This document shows positions 1 to 8,119 of a stretch of DNA of 37,557 nucleotides, piece after piece. The DNA is from DAOUMU01 sp034409055 (lineage in GTDB: Bacteria; Chloroflexota; Anaerolineae; 4572-78; J111): positions 1 through 37,557 of the forward strand of contig DAOUMU010000549.1 of assembly GCA_034409055.1 (NCBI GenBank), in the 5' to 3' direction. The notes under the pieces were generated by a model. That model was given only the letters and a program-made list of their open reading frames with translations, did not search any database and had not been told where the DNA came from. Positions within the stretch are counted from its first letter, which is position 1; each line of letters begins with the position of its first letter. The position numbers and the translations under genes are program-made.

Positions 1-2
1 AA

Positions 3-119
3 CGGCAAAACCGCAATATCCTCGATTATCTAACCGAGGCTTGTACAGCTCGACTTCACAATCGTCCTGCTCCCTCCATCCTACCTCCCCCATGCCAACC
101 CCTCCCCGATACCCTTTGA
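3..119 (+). pseudogene. C-terminal tail of a second transposase, cut by the window edge
   Basis: An open frame enters from the left edge and ends at the stop at 117-119. Its first part reads like the conserved tail of some transposases: a RNxLDYLTEAC block followed by a PAPSILP block and a Pro-rich end. I connect this with IS66-type transposases from memory of the motif, not from a search. It runs toward, and overlaps tail to tail with, the minus-strand transposase whose stop is at 56-58. Only about 38 residues are visible, so whether the gene is intact outside the window cannot be told. Confidence 0.35.
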
Positions 120-1501
120 ACGATTACTTCTAAAATCCGCTGGCGCGCTTGTTCACGAGAGCCCTTCAATTTGGGATAACGACGAGGTCGCCCCCGAATG
201 GCACGCGGTTCGATGCGAAAGGGTTTGCGCTTGGGCAATTTACATTGAGCTAACTGGGTGAGCAGGGCAGCGGTGGCTTGAGTGATGAGGGGGGATGGGT
301 CAGTCGAACGCACGGAACAGAGGTTGTTCCAAACCCGACGCCAGCAACGAGAGAAGCTCAAGGTTAAGGGGGAAAGGTGGGCTTGTTGGGCGGCTTGGGC
401 CATATAGCCCCGAATAAGGTTGTAGGCTAACAAGCCAGCGAGAAGTTCTTTACGGATGATGTCGACTGTTTTGCCGGTCAGATGTTCCATCTCCAGGACA
501 GTTTTGACATAGCGGAGGTTCAATTCGGCGTGCCAGCGAAGGGTATAGAGTTCAACCAACTCTTCGAGGGGATACAACTCAGGCTCAAGGAGGGTAGTGA
601 ATAGATACCAAGTGAGGGGGCGAAAGCCATCTCGGTGTAAACGGACATAAATCAAGCGGCCTTTGATCGGTAAGGGGGACATATCGGGGTCAAGTTGGTC
701 GGCTTTGCTGGGCTGCCAGGTGACTGGAAGGTCTTCGTTAGGGCGTAACTGACGACCAGCCAAGACCAAAGCGCGTTGTTGGGTCATCTGAAAGAGGCTC
801 TTGACCTGATAATGGCGAGCGGCTTGGGCCACACTAAAGACCCCGAAGTTGCTATCGCCTACGTAAAGACTATGGGATGGGGCTTGAGCAAAGACGGTTT
901 TGGCTAAACTTTGTTCGCTTTGGCTGAGGGGCCCCTCGGCCACCCCAAACGTCGCCGCTGTGCGCAGCCCAAAAGCAACGACCAGCCGCATCACCACCCA
1001 GTAGGTTTCTCCGGCTCCATTTTTGTGGCGACCGTAGTGTTCAACCAATTCCGGTTCGGGTGACACGTACAAGGTACTGCCATCCAGCAACCCCACCGTG
1101 TAATCTCGCCAGCGACCTCCTTCTCCCAGGGCTTGCTCGATCACTTCATTCGTGTGGAACAAGGCTCTTTGCAAAACAGACAAAGGCATCCGTTTACGGG
1201 CCTTGCAGTAAGCCGCAGTACTGACCGATTTGATCCGTACCGATAACGGATGCTGATGACTGGTATCTAAATGGTCAACCTGGCCACTGCTGATGTAACT
1301 TAAAGCCGCATCGCAGGTGTGGTCGGCGTTGAGCCGTTGATAAATAAAGCCCCAGACCACTACCAGGGGCGTGAAAAGACGCTGGTAAAATGTTTTCCCA
1401 GACGCTTTCACCCACTCACCGATCTTTTGGACCGGCAGCAATTCTGTAAAGACAGGCAGAAGTTCAGATGGCGAAGATTTTTGTTGCGATAGGGTAGCCA
1501 T
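56..1501 (-). CDS. IS4-family DDE transposase
   Basis: Cut-and-paste transposase of 481 residues. The fold is the RNase H-like DDE_Tnp_1 type. First Asp is D140 in LLDGST, second is D216 in YVGDSNFG, and the Glu is E326 inside an exact IS4 signature Y-(2)-R-(3)-E-(6)-K (YTLRWHAE then K). The frame stays open upstream to 1639, but the ATG at 1501 is preferred because AGAGGAC lies just before it and a good promoter lies further upstream at 1547-1576, which would be inside any longer gene. Length is normal for the family and no frameshift is seen, so it may be active. No convincing terminal inverted repeats were found by eye, so the IS borders are not defined. It adjoins a 5'-truncated HTH gene, as expected for insertion damage. 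Confidence 0.9.
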   Translation of the reverse strand: MATLSQQKSSPSELLPVFTELLPVQKIGEWVKASGKTFYQRLFTPLVVVWGFIYQRLNADHTCDAALSYISSGQVDHLDTSHQHPLSVRIKSVSTAAYCKARKRMPLSVLQRALFHTNEVIEQALGEGGRWRDYTVGLLDGSTLYVSPEPELVEHYGRHKNGAGETYWVVMRLVVAFGLRTAATFGVAEGPLSQSEQSLAKTVFAQAPSHSLYVGDSNFGVFSVAQAARHYQVKSLFQMTQQRALVLAGRQLRPNEDLPVTWQPSKADQLDPDMSPLPIKGRLIYVRLHRDGFRPLTWYLFTTLLEPELYPLEELVELYTLRWHAELNLRYVKTVLEMEHLTGKTVDIIRKELLAGLLAYNLIRGYMAQAAQQAHLSPLTLSFSRCWRRVWNNLCSVRSTDPSPLITQATAALLTQLAQCKLPKRKPFRIEPRAIRGRPRRYPKLKGSREQARQRILEVIVQRVSGRGWHGGGRMEGAGRL

Positions 1502-1546
1502 AACTTGTCCTCTGTTTCGATAAACATTTAGCTCACCAACTCCCAG

Positions 1547-1576
1547 ATTATACCTTCCCATCCTTATAACTTTCAA
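1547..1576 (-). promoter_or_regulatory. sigma70-like promoter of the IS4 transposase
   Basis: On the minus strand TTGAAA (1571-1576) and TATAAT (1547-1552) are separated by 18 bases, about 45 bases upstream of the chosen ATG. A near-consensus -10 in this place supports the shorter start of the transposase. Confidence 0.65.
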
Positions 1577-1586
1577 CTTTTCCTGA

Positions 1587-2120
1587 AATGTTAGTGCCAT
1601 TAGGCCCCTCACCCCCGACAAGCTGGCCGACACCACCACCCGCCTCGAACTCCTCTACACCTACGCAGACACCGTCACCGATGTGAAAGAGTATGAAAGA
1701 ATAGTCACCTACCTCTCAAGACTATCAGGCCGTCTAAACCGGACCCTGGGCCAGCCCGGCTACACCACTGAGAAGGAAGTGGAAGAAACAATACAAAGGG
1801 AAAAAGCCCTTATCCCGGTCAGGCTGCAAAGAGAAAAGGAAGGAAAAGAGGCCGCAAAACCAGAGCCGACCACAAGATCACCCCCCTACTACCAAATCCT
1901 CCAATACATCGAAGATTATTTCCAACGCCATCGAAAATCCCCAATCCAGCAGGAAATCTCCGAAGCCCTTAACATATCAAAATCAGTGGTACAACACTAC
2001 CTCGACCAGCTAATTGAAGACAAGAAACTACACAAGTCCCCCTCATCTCGCTATAGATGCCTACGACTCGGAGAAAACAAAGTTAGACAACTAACATTTT
2101 ACACTGGCCAAGAACCATAA
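1587..2120 (+). pseudogene. LexA-like winged-helix protein, 5' end lost
   Basis: The frame is open from 1587 to the stop at 2118-2120. The only good start inside is a GTG at 1683, and protein-like sequence continues upstream of it (LTPDKLADTTTRLELLYTYAD), which suggests the true N-terminus was removed by the neighbouring IS. From the GTG it is 145 residues. The N-terminal half is charged and helical. Residues about 72-125 (YYQILQYIEDYF ... SPIQQEISEAL..SKSVVQHYLDQLIEDKKL) match the pattern of the LexA-type winged helix, in which a recognition helix follows xxEIxxAL. No LexA peptidase domain follows. A transcription factor or an IS/plasmid accessory protein is possible; the target is unknown. 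Confidence 0.5.
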
Positions 2121-2163
2121 ATGGCGGTGCGGCAAATTATGAATCACAGGGGATTACGAGAAC

Positions 2164-2192
2164 TTGTAATTGTTAGGAGGATAAGGTACAAT
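2164..2192 (+). promoter_or_regulatory. possible sigma70 promoter for the AraC gene
   Basis: TTGTAA (2164-2169) and TACAAT (2187-2192) are spaced by 17 bases in the gap between the truncated HTH gene and the AraC regulator. The leader to the start would be about 180 bases. Prediction by motif only. Confidence 0.35.
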
Positions 2193-2383
2193 TTTAAATA
2201 AGGGTGGCCTTCAAACAACCCCGAATCAATCATCGATCAAAACAAAATCGACTTTCTGGAGGTGAGTTAAAGTAATTCTGCTGAATATTCCCTGATTGTC
2301 TCAATAATGCCGGCCCATTCATAAAAGGTGACACCTGAAAATTTTCGAGGGGGGGTCATTACATATCGCCTTGTTTGCGTTAT

Positions 2384-3238
2384 ATGGCTCTCATAACACA
2401 ACATGAACAGGTAAAATTCTGGCGAGACCTTCATCTGGAAAACCTTGAACTGTTACGGGCTACATATATTACCCATTCTTTCTCTCCCCATGTCCATGAA
2501 GGCTTTGCCATTGGCGTTGTACAAAGAGGCGCAACCACAACCAGCTATCGTAAAGCTTTTTACGATATGCCTGCGGGTACTATTATTGTTATTAACCCCG
2601 GCGAACTGCATACAGGCCAAGCAGCCAGTGAACAGGGCTGGACCTACCGTATGTTTTACCCCAAAGCTAGCCTGTTGCAACGCATAGCCTCTGAGTTAGC
2701 AGACCACCCCCGAGACATTCCCTTCTTTTCCAGTCCTGTCATCCACGATGACTACCTGGCCAACTTACTCCTCAAGCTGCACCGTACCCTTGAAAATCAC
2801 GACCACTCCGCTGTCGAGCGGGAGTCCCGTTTCTGGTGGACAATGGCCCAACTAATTGTGCATTATGCCGACGACTCCCCCCCTATAAGGCCGGGCATCT
2901 CTATGCCTGGCCTGGAACGTAACTGCGTCAAAAAAGTTCGAGATTACATAGAAGCCCATTATGCCGATAACATATCCCTCCAGCAGCTTGCCTCACTCGT
3001 TAATTTAAATCGCTATCACCTCCTCCGCCTTTTCACCAAGACCACCGGTCTGCCCCCCCACGCTTATCTAACCTATGTGCGCGCCAGACAGGCAAAACAA
3101 CTGTTGGCGCGTGGTTTTCCTATTGCAGAAGTAGCCTACCAGACTGGCTTCGTCGATCAAAGTCATATGACCAAACGCTTCAAGCGTGTTTTTGGTATAA
3201 CCCCTGGCCAATACGTCCTCTCCCTGAGTCTAAATTAA
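2384..3238 (+). CDS. AraC-family transcriptional regulator
   Basis: One-component regulator of 284 residues. The N-terminal half is a cupin-like AraC_binding sensor (HSFSPHVHEGFAIGVVQRG, then PAGTIIVINPGELHTGQ), a form that usually binds a small molecule such as a sugar or aromatic compound. The C-terminal ~100 residues are the double helix-turn-helix domain, with the second HTH in AEVAYQTGFVDQSHMTKRFKRVFGITPGQY, the family signature. A TTG at 2375 in the same frame is an alternative start. A G-rich stretch at 2347-2355 is the only Shine-Dalgarno-like sequence and is rather far from both starts, so the start is uncertain. No partner gene is close enough to name a regulon; the next gene downstream is a secreted protein beyond 465 bases of palindromic repeats. 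Confidence 0.9.
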   Translation: MALITQHEQVKFWRDLHLENLELLRATYITHSFSPHVHEGFAIGVVQRGATTTSYRKAFYDMPAGTIIVINPGELHTGQAASEQGWTYRMFYPKASLLQRIASELADHPRDIPFFSSPVIHDDYLANLLLKLHRTLENHDHSAVERESRFWWTMAQLIVHYADDSPPIRPGISMPGLERNCVKKVRDYIEAHYADNISLQQLASLVNLNRYHLLRLFTKTTGLPPHAYLTYVRARQAKQLLARGFPIAEVAYQTGFVDQSHMTKRFKRVFGITPGQYVLSLSLN

Positions 3239-3245
3239 ATCTCTT

Positions 3246-3388
3246 GTAACTGCCTACCCTCATGTCATTCCGAGGAGCGCAGCGACGAGGAATCTCCGAA
3301 ACGTTGGGCCAAAAGAGGTCTACTTTACCAAAGCCTTGGGGATTCTTCACTCGCTGCGCTCGTTCAGAATGACATGGTAGGTAGTTAC
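3246..3388 (+). repeat. 143-bp palindromic element, copy 1
   Basis: Ends are inverted repeats, GTAACTGCCTACC at the left and GGTAGGTAGTTAC at the right. Inside are TGTCATTCCGAGGAGCGC on the left and the near complement GAGCG..TTCAGAATGACA on the right, so the whole unit folds into a long hairpin. A copy of identical length lies at 3531-3673 with about ten mismatches. No coding capacity. It looks like a REP/MITE-type dispersed unit. Confidence 0.85.
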
Positions 3389-3410
3389 AATCTCTTTTAA
3401 TCTTTCTTAA

Positions 3411-3521
3411 GTATCTTCTCAAAAAGTAGGGGCGAGGCAACTCGGATTGAGGATCTCGGAGCAAACAACCTGCTCTCCGAGTTGCCTCACCCCTACCCGC
3501 CCCGAATTATTGAGAAGATAC
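3411..3521 (+). repeat. 111-bp palindromic element between the two 143-bp copies
   Basis: Terminal arms GTATCTTCTCAA and TTGAGAAGATAC are perfect inverted repeats. An inner pair, GAGGCAACTCGG and CCGAGTTGCCTC with flanking TAGGGG/CCCCTA, extends the stem. It differs in sequence from the 143-bp element on either side, so three hairpin units stand in a row between the AraC gene and the secreted-protein gene. Confidence 0.8.
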
Positions 3522-3530
3522 AAAATAATG

Positions 3531-3673
3531 GTAACTGCCTACCCTCATGTCATTCCGAGGAGCGCAGCGACGAGGAATCTCCGAAACTTTGGCCAAAAAG
3601 AGGTCTACTTTACCAAAACCTCGGGGATTCTTCACTCGCTACGCTCGTTCAGAATGACATGGTAGGTAGTTAC
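3531..3673 (+). repeat. 143-bp palindromic element, copy 2
   Basis: Second copy of the unit at 3246-3388, same orientation, same terminal inverted repeats and same length. It ends only 31 bases before the start codon of the secreted-protein gene, so it lies in or next to that gene's promoter or leader and could affect its expression. Confidence 0.85.
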
Positions 3674-3704
3674 AAATAATGTAAAAAAACAGGAGACCAA
3701 AAAA

Positions 3705-5249
3705 ATGTTTTGCAGTAATATTTACAGGAAATGTACAGTATATGTAGGGTTGTTGATTGCGTTATTGCTGTTGGTTAGTGGCACGGCCCTGGCCGCCCCG
3801 CCGGCCCAAGGTGGACCGGAAGTAGCCCCGAGCTACATCGGGCCTTCTAATCCGGTTGAGTTACAGACTCTCAACAATGGGGTTCTGTACCCAGATGGCA
3901 CAAAAGAGCGACCTGATGCCAAGTGGTATACGTTAACGATCCCGGACGTCGGTCAAGGACTCGTGAATATCACCGGTTATCTGGAAGTTTTGGAAGGCGA
4001 TGACAATTTCGTTGATGTTTATATTTACGACACCCGAAACTACCCGAAGCATATTGCGGCCGGCAAAAAGGTTGACATCTGGATAATTCCGGGGGTGGAG
4101 TATTGGTTCCAGGTGTATAACGCTTGGGATAACAGGATTACTTACAAGCTGGTGTTAGAAACACCGGAGCACATTCTGCATCCCGAAGCGACAGCCGAGC
4201 CGGAGGTCACCCCGGTGCCTGGGCTGGAAGCTGAAGTCGAACCGGAGGCTACCCCGATGCCAGAAGCCACTGAACTGGAAGCTGAAGCTGAAGTACCTGA
4301 CGAAAATCTCATCAGTAATAATCCTGACAAGCCTGTCCCTTTCGACATGGTGGATAAGACATCCGCCAAGGTGCCGGCAAAGTCTGTGGCCTGGTACTCA
4401 GCCGGATTCCATGATCCTCAAAACTCTCGAAAGAGCCAAGAGTTTGCCATTACCTGTTTTGTCACCCCTGTTGATGGCAATGAAGTGCGCAGTGTTGCCG
4501 TCCAGTTGTTTGAGGAAGGCCAAAAGGAGCACAAAGTTGGCCCTGAAACTCAGGGAATGGAGAGCTTTGGTGTTGGAAAGCTGGATATGGGCTACAACAG
4601 CAGGAAAGAGTCGTTTGGTGACAGAGAAACCGCGGCTCTGATCTCTTGGAGGGGCAGTTTAATAGCGGGAGATCGCTACTTGATCTCTCTGGAAAACAAG
4701 CTGGGATACCCGCTTGACTACACCTGCTTCCCCTACGAAATCTGGAACGTGCTACTGGGAGAGCAGCCAGTTATTATGCCAGAAGCTTTTGGCCCTGGTT
4801 TGTCCCCCATGACGGCAACCCCTCTTAACATGAATAATCCCCTGGCAGAAAAGGTCGGTACTCTGAATCATGGGGAAGATAGCTGGCATTTGATCCAAAT
4901 CGGAAACCTGGATGCGGATTTCCAAGAGGAAGTGTCACTCACCATGGTTTACACGCCGTTCGATGGAAACTCTCAGCACTATGTGACGTTTAAGATTTAC
5001 CCACTCGGAGGGACCAAACAATGGTCAAAGCATGACACTGCCGATAATAGAATTTTCCATATGGGAGCCGGTTCAATCGTAGTCAGAGACAACAATCCTG
5101 AGACCGGCGAACGTTTTTGGACCGGATGGGTGAACGAGGGCGACATCTATGTCGTCCAAGTCAGCAACGACAGCGGCAAGCCGATTGATTATCATCTGTT
5201 TGTGGGGGATCTGTACGGGCCTTCGTTGGGAAGCGGTACGGTCTACTAA
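3705..5249 (+). CDS. secreted beta-rich repeat protein of unknown function
   Basis: Protein of 514 residues with a clear Sec signal peptide: charged start, hydrophobic stretch about 13-29, cleavage after ALA near residue 30. The mature part has three related ~110-residue beta-rich units, each with a tryptophan-aromatic pattern (AKWYTLTIPDV, SVAWYSAGFHD, EDSWHLIQIGN) and an end like YKLVLE, YTCFPYE or YHLFVG. They resemble bacterial pre-peptidase C-terminal or carbohydrate-binding beta-sandwiches. A Glu/Pro/Ala/Thr-rich linker (about residues 153-200) joins units one and two. AGGAG stands just before the ATG. No catalytic motif was seen, so a surface or extracellular binding role is inferred, not shown. 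It follows three palindromic elements and is followed by two more. Confidence 0.8.
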   Translation: MFCSNIYRKCTVYVGLLIALLLLVSGTALAAPPAQGGPEVAPSYIGPSNPVELQTLNNGVLYPDGTKERPDAKWYTLTIPDVGQGLVNITGYLEVLEGDDNFVDVYIYDTRNYPKHIAAGKKVDIWIIPGVEYWFQVYNAWDNRITYKLVLETPEHILHPEATAEPEVTPVPGLEAEVEPEATPMPEATELEAEAEVPDENLISNNPDKPVPFDMVDKTSAKVPAKSVAWYSAGFHDPQNSRKSQEFAITCFVTPVDGNEVRSVAVQLFEEGQKEHKVGPETQGMESFGVGKLDMGYNSRKESFGDRETAALISWRGSLIAGDRYLISLENKLGYPLDYTCFPYEIWNVLLGEQPVIMPEAFGPGLSPMTATPLNMNNPLAEKVGTLNHGEDSWHLIQIGNLDADFQEEVSLTMVYTPFDGNSQHYVTFKIYPLGGTKQWSKHDTADNRIFHMGAGSIVVRDNNPETGERFWTGWVNEGDIYVVQVSNDSGKPIDYHLFVGDLYGPSLGSGTVY

Positions 5250-5360
5250 TCTACCGGCGATTCGTTATCCTTTCTTAACAAGTCAATAATTTACAAGACT
5301 ACCCCCCCTGACTGTGATAAACTATTTCATAGGAACAACAAAAAGGGCCAAAAGATTGTA

Positions 5361-5500
5361 GGTTCTTCAGGAATTTCCGTGGGATCGCTCGGAGGGGATT
5401 GACAAATCCCCGACATATCGTGGCATAGGTGTTCTGCACACAAGATATAGGCCCGGATTTGTCAATCCGGGCAGAGCACCACGGAAAATCCCAAAGAGCC
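5361..5500 (+). mobile_element. 140-bp MITE with terminal inverted repeats and target duplication
   Basis: The left end GGTTCTTCAGGAATTTCCGTGG and the reverse complement of the right end agree at 18 of 22 positions. A 9-bp direct repeat AAGATTGTA flanks the unit exactly (5352-5360 and 5501-5509), the expected trace of transposition. Inside is a pair of shorter palindromes built on GGATTGACAAATCC and its complement. GGnTCTT termini recall ISL3-family ends, although that family normally duplicates 8 bp. There is no ORF, so it would need a transposase in trans. Confidence 0.8.
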
Positions 5501-5519
5501 AAGATTGTAATATCCATAG

Positions 5520-5679
5520 AACCAGAATTGACAATGAAAAAGTAACTTCCGGTGAGACAACCCCATAAAGCATCCAACCATGTAAAAGTGAGCCGTAGAT
5601 AAGTCATTACGCTCCCCGCTCCCCGCTCCACGCTCCACGTTAGTTACTTTTTGCCCCACTGGCAAGCCAAATTCTGGTT
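5520..5679 (+). repeat. fold-back element, copy A (160 bp)
   Basis: Ends are AACCAGAATT and AATTCTGGTT. A second inverted pair just inside reads GAAAAAGTAACTT and AGTTACTTTTT. A related but longer copy of 220 bp with the same ends lies at 17160-17379; the two share the left ~75 bases and right ~35 bases and differ in the middle. Non-coding. It abuts the hairpin upstream of the acyl-CoA ligase gene. Confidence 0.8.
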
Positions 5680-5687
5680 TGATGGTA

Positions 5688-5711
5688 GGCCGGGCATCCC
5701 CATGCCCGGCC
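5688..5711 (+). repeat. 10-bp perfect hairpin with CCCC loop
   Basis: GGCCGGGCAT, CCCC, ATGCCCGGCC. The stem ends 15 bases before the ATG of the acyl-CoA ligase gene, so it lies in the leader of the fermentation operon. A hairpin of identical architecture with the same GCATCCCCATGC core lies at 25583-25606. No T-tract follows, so it is not an intrinsic terminator. Confidence 0.6.
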
Positions 5712-5726
5712 CCACGGGAGACATTT

Positions 5727-7829
5727 ATGACAAATGAGCTGGTTCCCTTCTTTTCTCCTCAGGGAGTTGCTCTTATCGGTGCCTCCTCCAATCCAGATAA
5801 GATAAGCTATTGTGTTTTACGTAACCTGACCCAATACGGCTATCAGGGGCATGTCTACCCGGTTAACCCCCATTATCAGGAGATAGCAGGCTTACCCTGT
5901 TATCCCGACATGGCCAATGTGCCGGACCCGGTCGACCTCGCGGTCGTTGTCCTGCCGGCCAAACTGACCCCCCCGGTACTCCAGGCGTGCGGTAAACGGG
6001 GTGTAAAAGCAGCCATCGTTATCTCAGGCGGGTTCAAAGAGGTTGGGCCGGAGGGGGCAATCATTGAAGAGGAATGTGTGGCCATTGCTCGCCGTTACGG
6101 GATGCGGTTGATTGGACCAAACTGCCTGGGCACAATGGATCTTCACACCGGCTTAAATACCACCTTTCTTGAAACTGTACCGGAACAGGGCTCGATCGGT
6201 TTCCTTTCCCAATCAGGGGGCGTTTGCGGCGGAGTTATCGATTACATCACCGGTAAGCACATCGGCTTCTCCCGCTTTATCAGTCTTGGCAATGAAGCTG
6301 ACATTACTGAAACGGATATCATCGAATATTTGGGTCAGGATCCGAATACGCGCGTGATTGCGGTGTATATAGAGGCAATCACCAATGGTCCCCGCTTTAT
6401 GGCAGTGGCCCGCCAGGTGAGCCGCCAAAAACCAATAGTCCTGCTTAAAGCGGGCCGCACCGAAGCCGGCGGTAAGGCCGTTTCATCACATACCGGCGCC
6501 CTGGCCGGTTCAAATGTCGCTTACGAAGCAGCCTTCCACCAATGTGGCGTCATTGAAGCCTGCTCCATCAGTGAGTTGTTCGACATTTCCCTGGTTTTAG
6601 CCTACCAACCTCTGCCGTCGGGCAACCGTGTCTTTGTCCTGACCAACTCCGGCGGTCCGGCTGCGCTGGCCGCCGATAGCCTCTCAATCCAGGGAATGCG
6701 TTTGACCGAATTAGCACCCCGGACCAAAGCCACCTTACAGCACGGCCTGGATCCGGTCATCCAAATTGCCAATCCGACCGACATGTTGGGCGGCGCTGGT
6801 CCTGGCGAATATGAATTTGCCTTACCCGTCGTCTTATCAGACCCGGCCGTGGATGCTGTTCTGGTCATCCTTGTCCCTCATCTGTTGCTCAATCCAACCG
6901 AGGCCGCCTCTAAGATTTGTCAGGTAGCCAAACAGGTCACCAAGCCGATTGTAACCTGTTTTGTAGGAGATCACAGTATCGGCCAGGCCCGCCAGATTTT
7001 GCATGAGCACCACCTGCCCATGTATGCTTTCCCCGAGACGGCCAGCCGGGCCCTGAGCGCAATGTACCACTATGTTGAATGGCGTAACCACGACGCTGAA
7101 GACCAGTTGCCCAAACTGGATGTGAACGAGAGGGCTGTGCAGCAAATGTTAGAAAACGTAAATTTACTGCCCACCCTGGGCGAAGCCGGCGCCAGGCCGA
7201 TGTTGGAAGCCTACCGCATCCCGGTCATCGCCGGTAGGCTTGCCCGTAGTCCCGCAGAGGCGGTTGAAATTGCTAACGAACTCGGCTATCCGGTTGTCTT
7301 AAAGATTGTCTCCCCTCACATTTTGCATAAATCCGAGGCCGGGGGCATTAGGCTAAACCTGGGTGACCCCGTTGCCGTGACCGCGGCCTACCGGCAACTG
7401 ATGCAGAAGGCCGCAGCCACAAATCCAGGAGTCTATCTGGAAGGAGTCCTGGTTGAAGCAATGGCCCCCCAGGGATACGAAGTCATCGTGGGCATGCGCC
7501 GCGATCCACAATTTGGCCCACTGATTATGTTTGGCCTGGGGGGCATTTACGTTGAGTTGCTGACCGATGTCAGTTTTCGTGTTGCCCCCCTTAATCGGGC
7601 AGAAGCCCTGGCCATGATCCACGAAACCAAAGCCGGCCGGTTACTATCGGGCATACGTGGTCACGAAACGGCAGACATCAACGCCGTGGTAGATTGCATC
7701 CTCCGTCTTAGCCAGCTTGCCCTGGATTTTCCCCAGATTGAAGAAGTCGAGGTCAATCCCTTACTCGTCCTGGCTCAAGGCCAAGGAGCAGTCGCCCTGG
7801 ACGGCCGGATAATTCTATCTTCTAATTGA
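5727..7829 (+). CDS. ADP-forming acyl-CoA (acetyl-CoA) ligase, fused alpha-beta subunits
   Basis: Converts an acyl-CoA, ADP and phosphate to the free acid, CoA and ATP, a substrate-level phosphorylation used by fermenters. It has 700 residues. Order: CoA-binding Rossmann domain (about 8-135, GASSNPDKISYC and IGPNCLG), succinyl-CoA-ligase-like domain (about 150-460) with the phosphohistidine H255 in SSHTGALAG, then an ATP-grasp beta part (about 475-700) with ELGYPVVLKIVSPHILHKSEAGG. The ATG at 5727 is chosen because GGGAGA precedes it and the domain begins at once; upstream in-frame codons lie in repeat DNA. It heads a tight run with the ferredoxin-oxidoreductase subunits, whose branched-chain acyl-CoA products are the likely substrates. 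GNAT-linked or protein-acylation roles known for some relatives are less likely here, because no acetyltransferase domain is present. Confidence 0.9.
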   Translation: MTNELVPFFSPQGVALIGASSNPDKISYCVLRNLTQYGYQGHVYPVNPHYQEIAGLPCYPDMANVPDPVDLAVVVLPAKLTPPVLQACGKRGVKAAIVISGGFKEVGPEGAIIEEECVAIARRYGMRLIGPNCLGTMDLHTGLNTTFLETVPEQGSIGFLSQSGGVCGGVIDYITGKHIGFSRFISLGNEADITETDIIEYLGQDPNTRVIAVYIEAITNGPRFMAVARQVSRQKPIVLLKAGRTEAGGKAVSSHTGALAGSNVAYEAAFHQCGVIEACSISELFDISLVLAYQPLPSGNRVFVLTNSGGPAALAADSLSIQGMRLTELAPRTKATLQHGLDPVIQIANPTDMLGGAGPGEYEFALPVVLSDPAVDAVLVILVPHLLLNPTEAASKICQVAKQVTKPIVTCFVGDHSIGQARQILHEHHLPMYAFPETASRALSAMYHYVEWRNHDAEDQLPKLDVNERAVQQMLENVNLLPTLGEAGARPMLEAYRIPVIAGRLARSPAEAVEIANELGYPVVLKIVSPHILHKSEAGGIRLNLGDPVAVTAAYRQLMQKAAATNPGVYLEGVLVEAMAPQGYEVIVGMRRDPQFGPLIMFGLGGIYVELLTDVSFRVAPLNRAEALAMIHETKAGRLLSGIRGHETADINAVVDCILRLSQLALDFPQIEEVEVNPLLVLAQGQGAVALDGRIILSSN

Positions 7830-7841
7830 AAGGAGAAAAAT

Positions 7842-8105
7842 ATGGCTAAAGGACACATTGTAATTAAAGAAGAACTATGCAAAGGCTGTGAATTTTGTAC
7901 GATGGTCTGTCCCTACGATCTTATTGAGATGGGCCATCATTACAACGCCAAAGGATACCGGCCGGCCATGTTCGTAGATCCGGACAGGCGCTGCACGGGC
8001 TGTATGCTTTGCGCCATGATTTGCCCCGATGCAGTCATTACCGTCTTCCGTGAGGTCAAAGTTAAGCCGGTCATCGACTCGGAGTCTGTAGTCACAGGGG
8101 CCTAA
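7842..8105 (+). CDS. 2-oxoacid:ferredoxin oxidoreductase delta subunit (2x[4Fe-4S] ferredoxin)
   Basis: 87-residue electron-transfer subunit. Two full cluster motifs are visible, CKGCEFCTMVCP near residue 13 and CTGCMLCAMICP near residue 47, each with the terminal Pro typical of [4Fe-4S] ferredoxins. It carries electrons from the thiamine-bound intermediate to external ferredoxin. AAAGGAG precedes the ATG. Twelve bases separate it from the ligase gene and 14 from the alpha subunit, so one transcript is expected. The order delta-alpha-beta-gamma is usual for KOR/VOR complexes. Confidence 0.93.
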   Translation: MAKGHIVIKEELCKGCEFCTMVCPYDLIEMGHHYNAKGYRPAMFVDPDRRCTGCMLCAMICPDAVITVFREVKVKPVIDSESVVTGA

Positions 8106-8119
8106 AGGAGGCAAAACAA

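Noticed and set aside
3246..3673. Possible CRISPR array
   Set aside because: Only two long palindromic copies with a different palindrome between them; no short regular repeats or cas genes.
4142..4369. Ser/Gly-rich minus-strand frame
   Set aside because: Antisense shadow of the Glu/Pro/Ala/Thr linker in the secreted protein.
5679..5726. Earlier in-frame start for the acyl-CoA ligase
   Set aside because: The extra 16 residues come from the end of a fold-back element and a hairpin; the ATG at 5727 has its own ribosome site.
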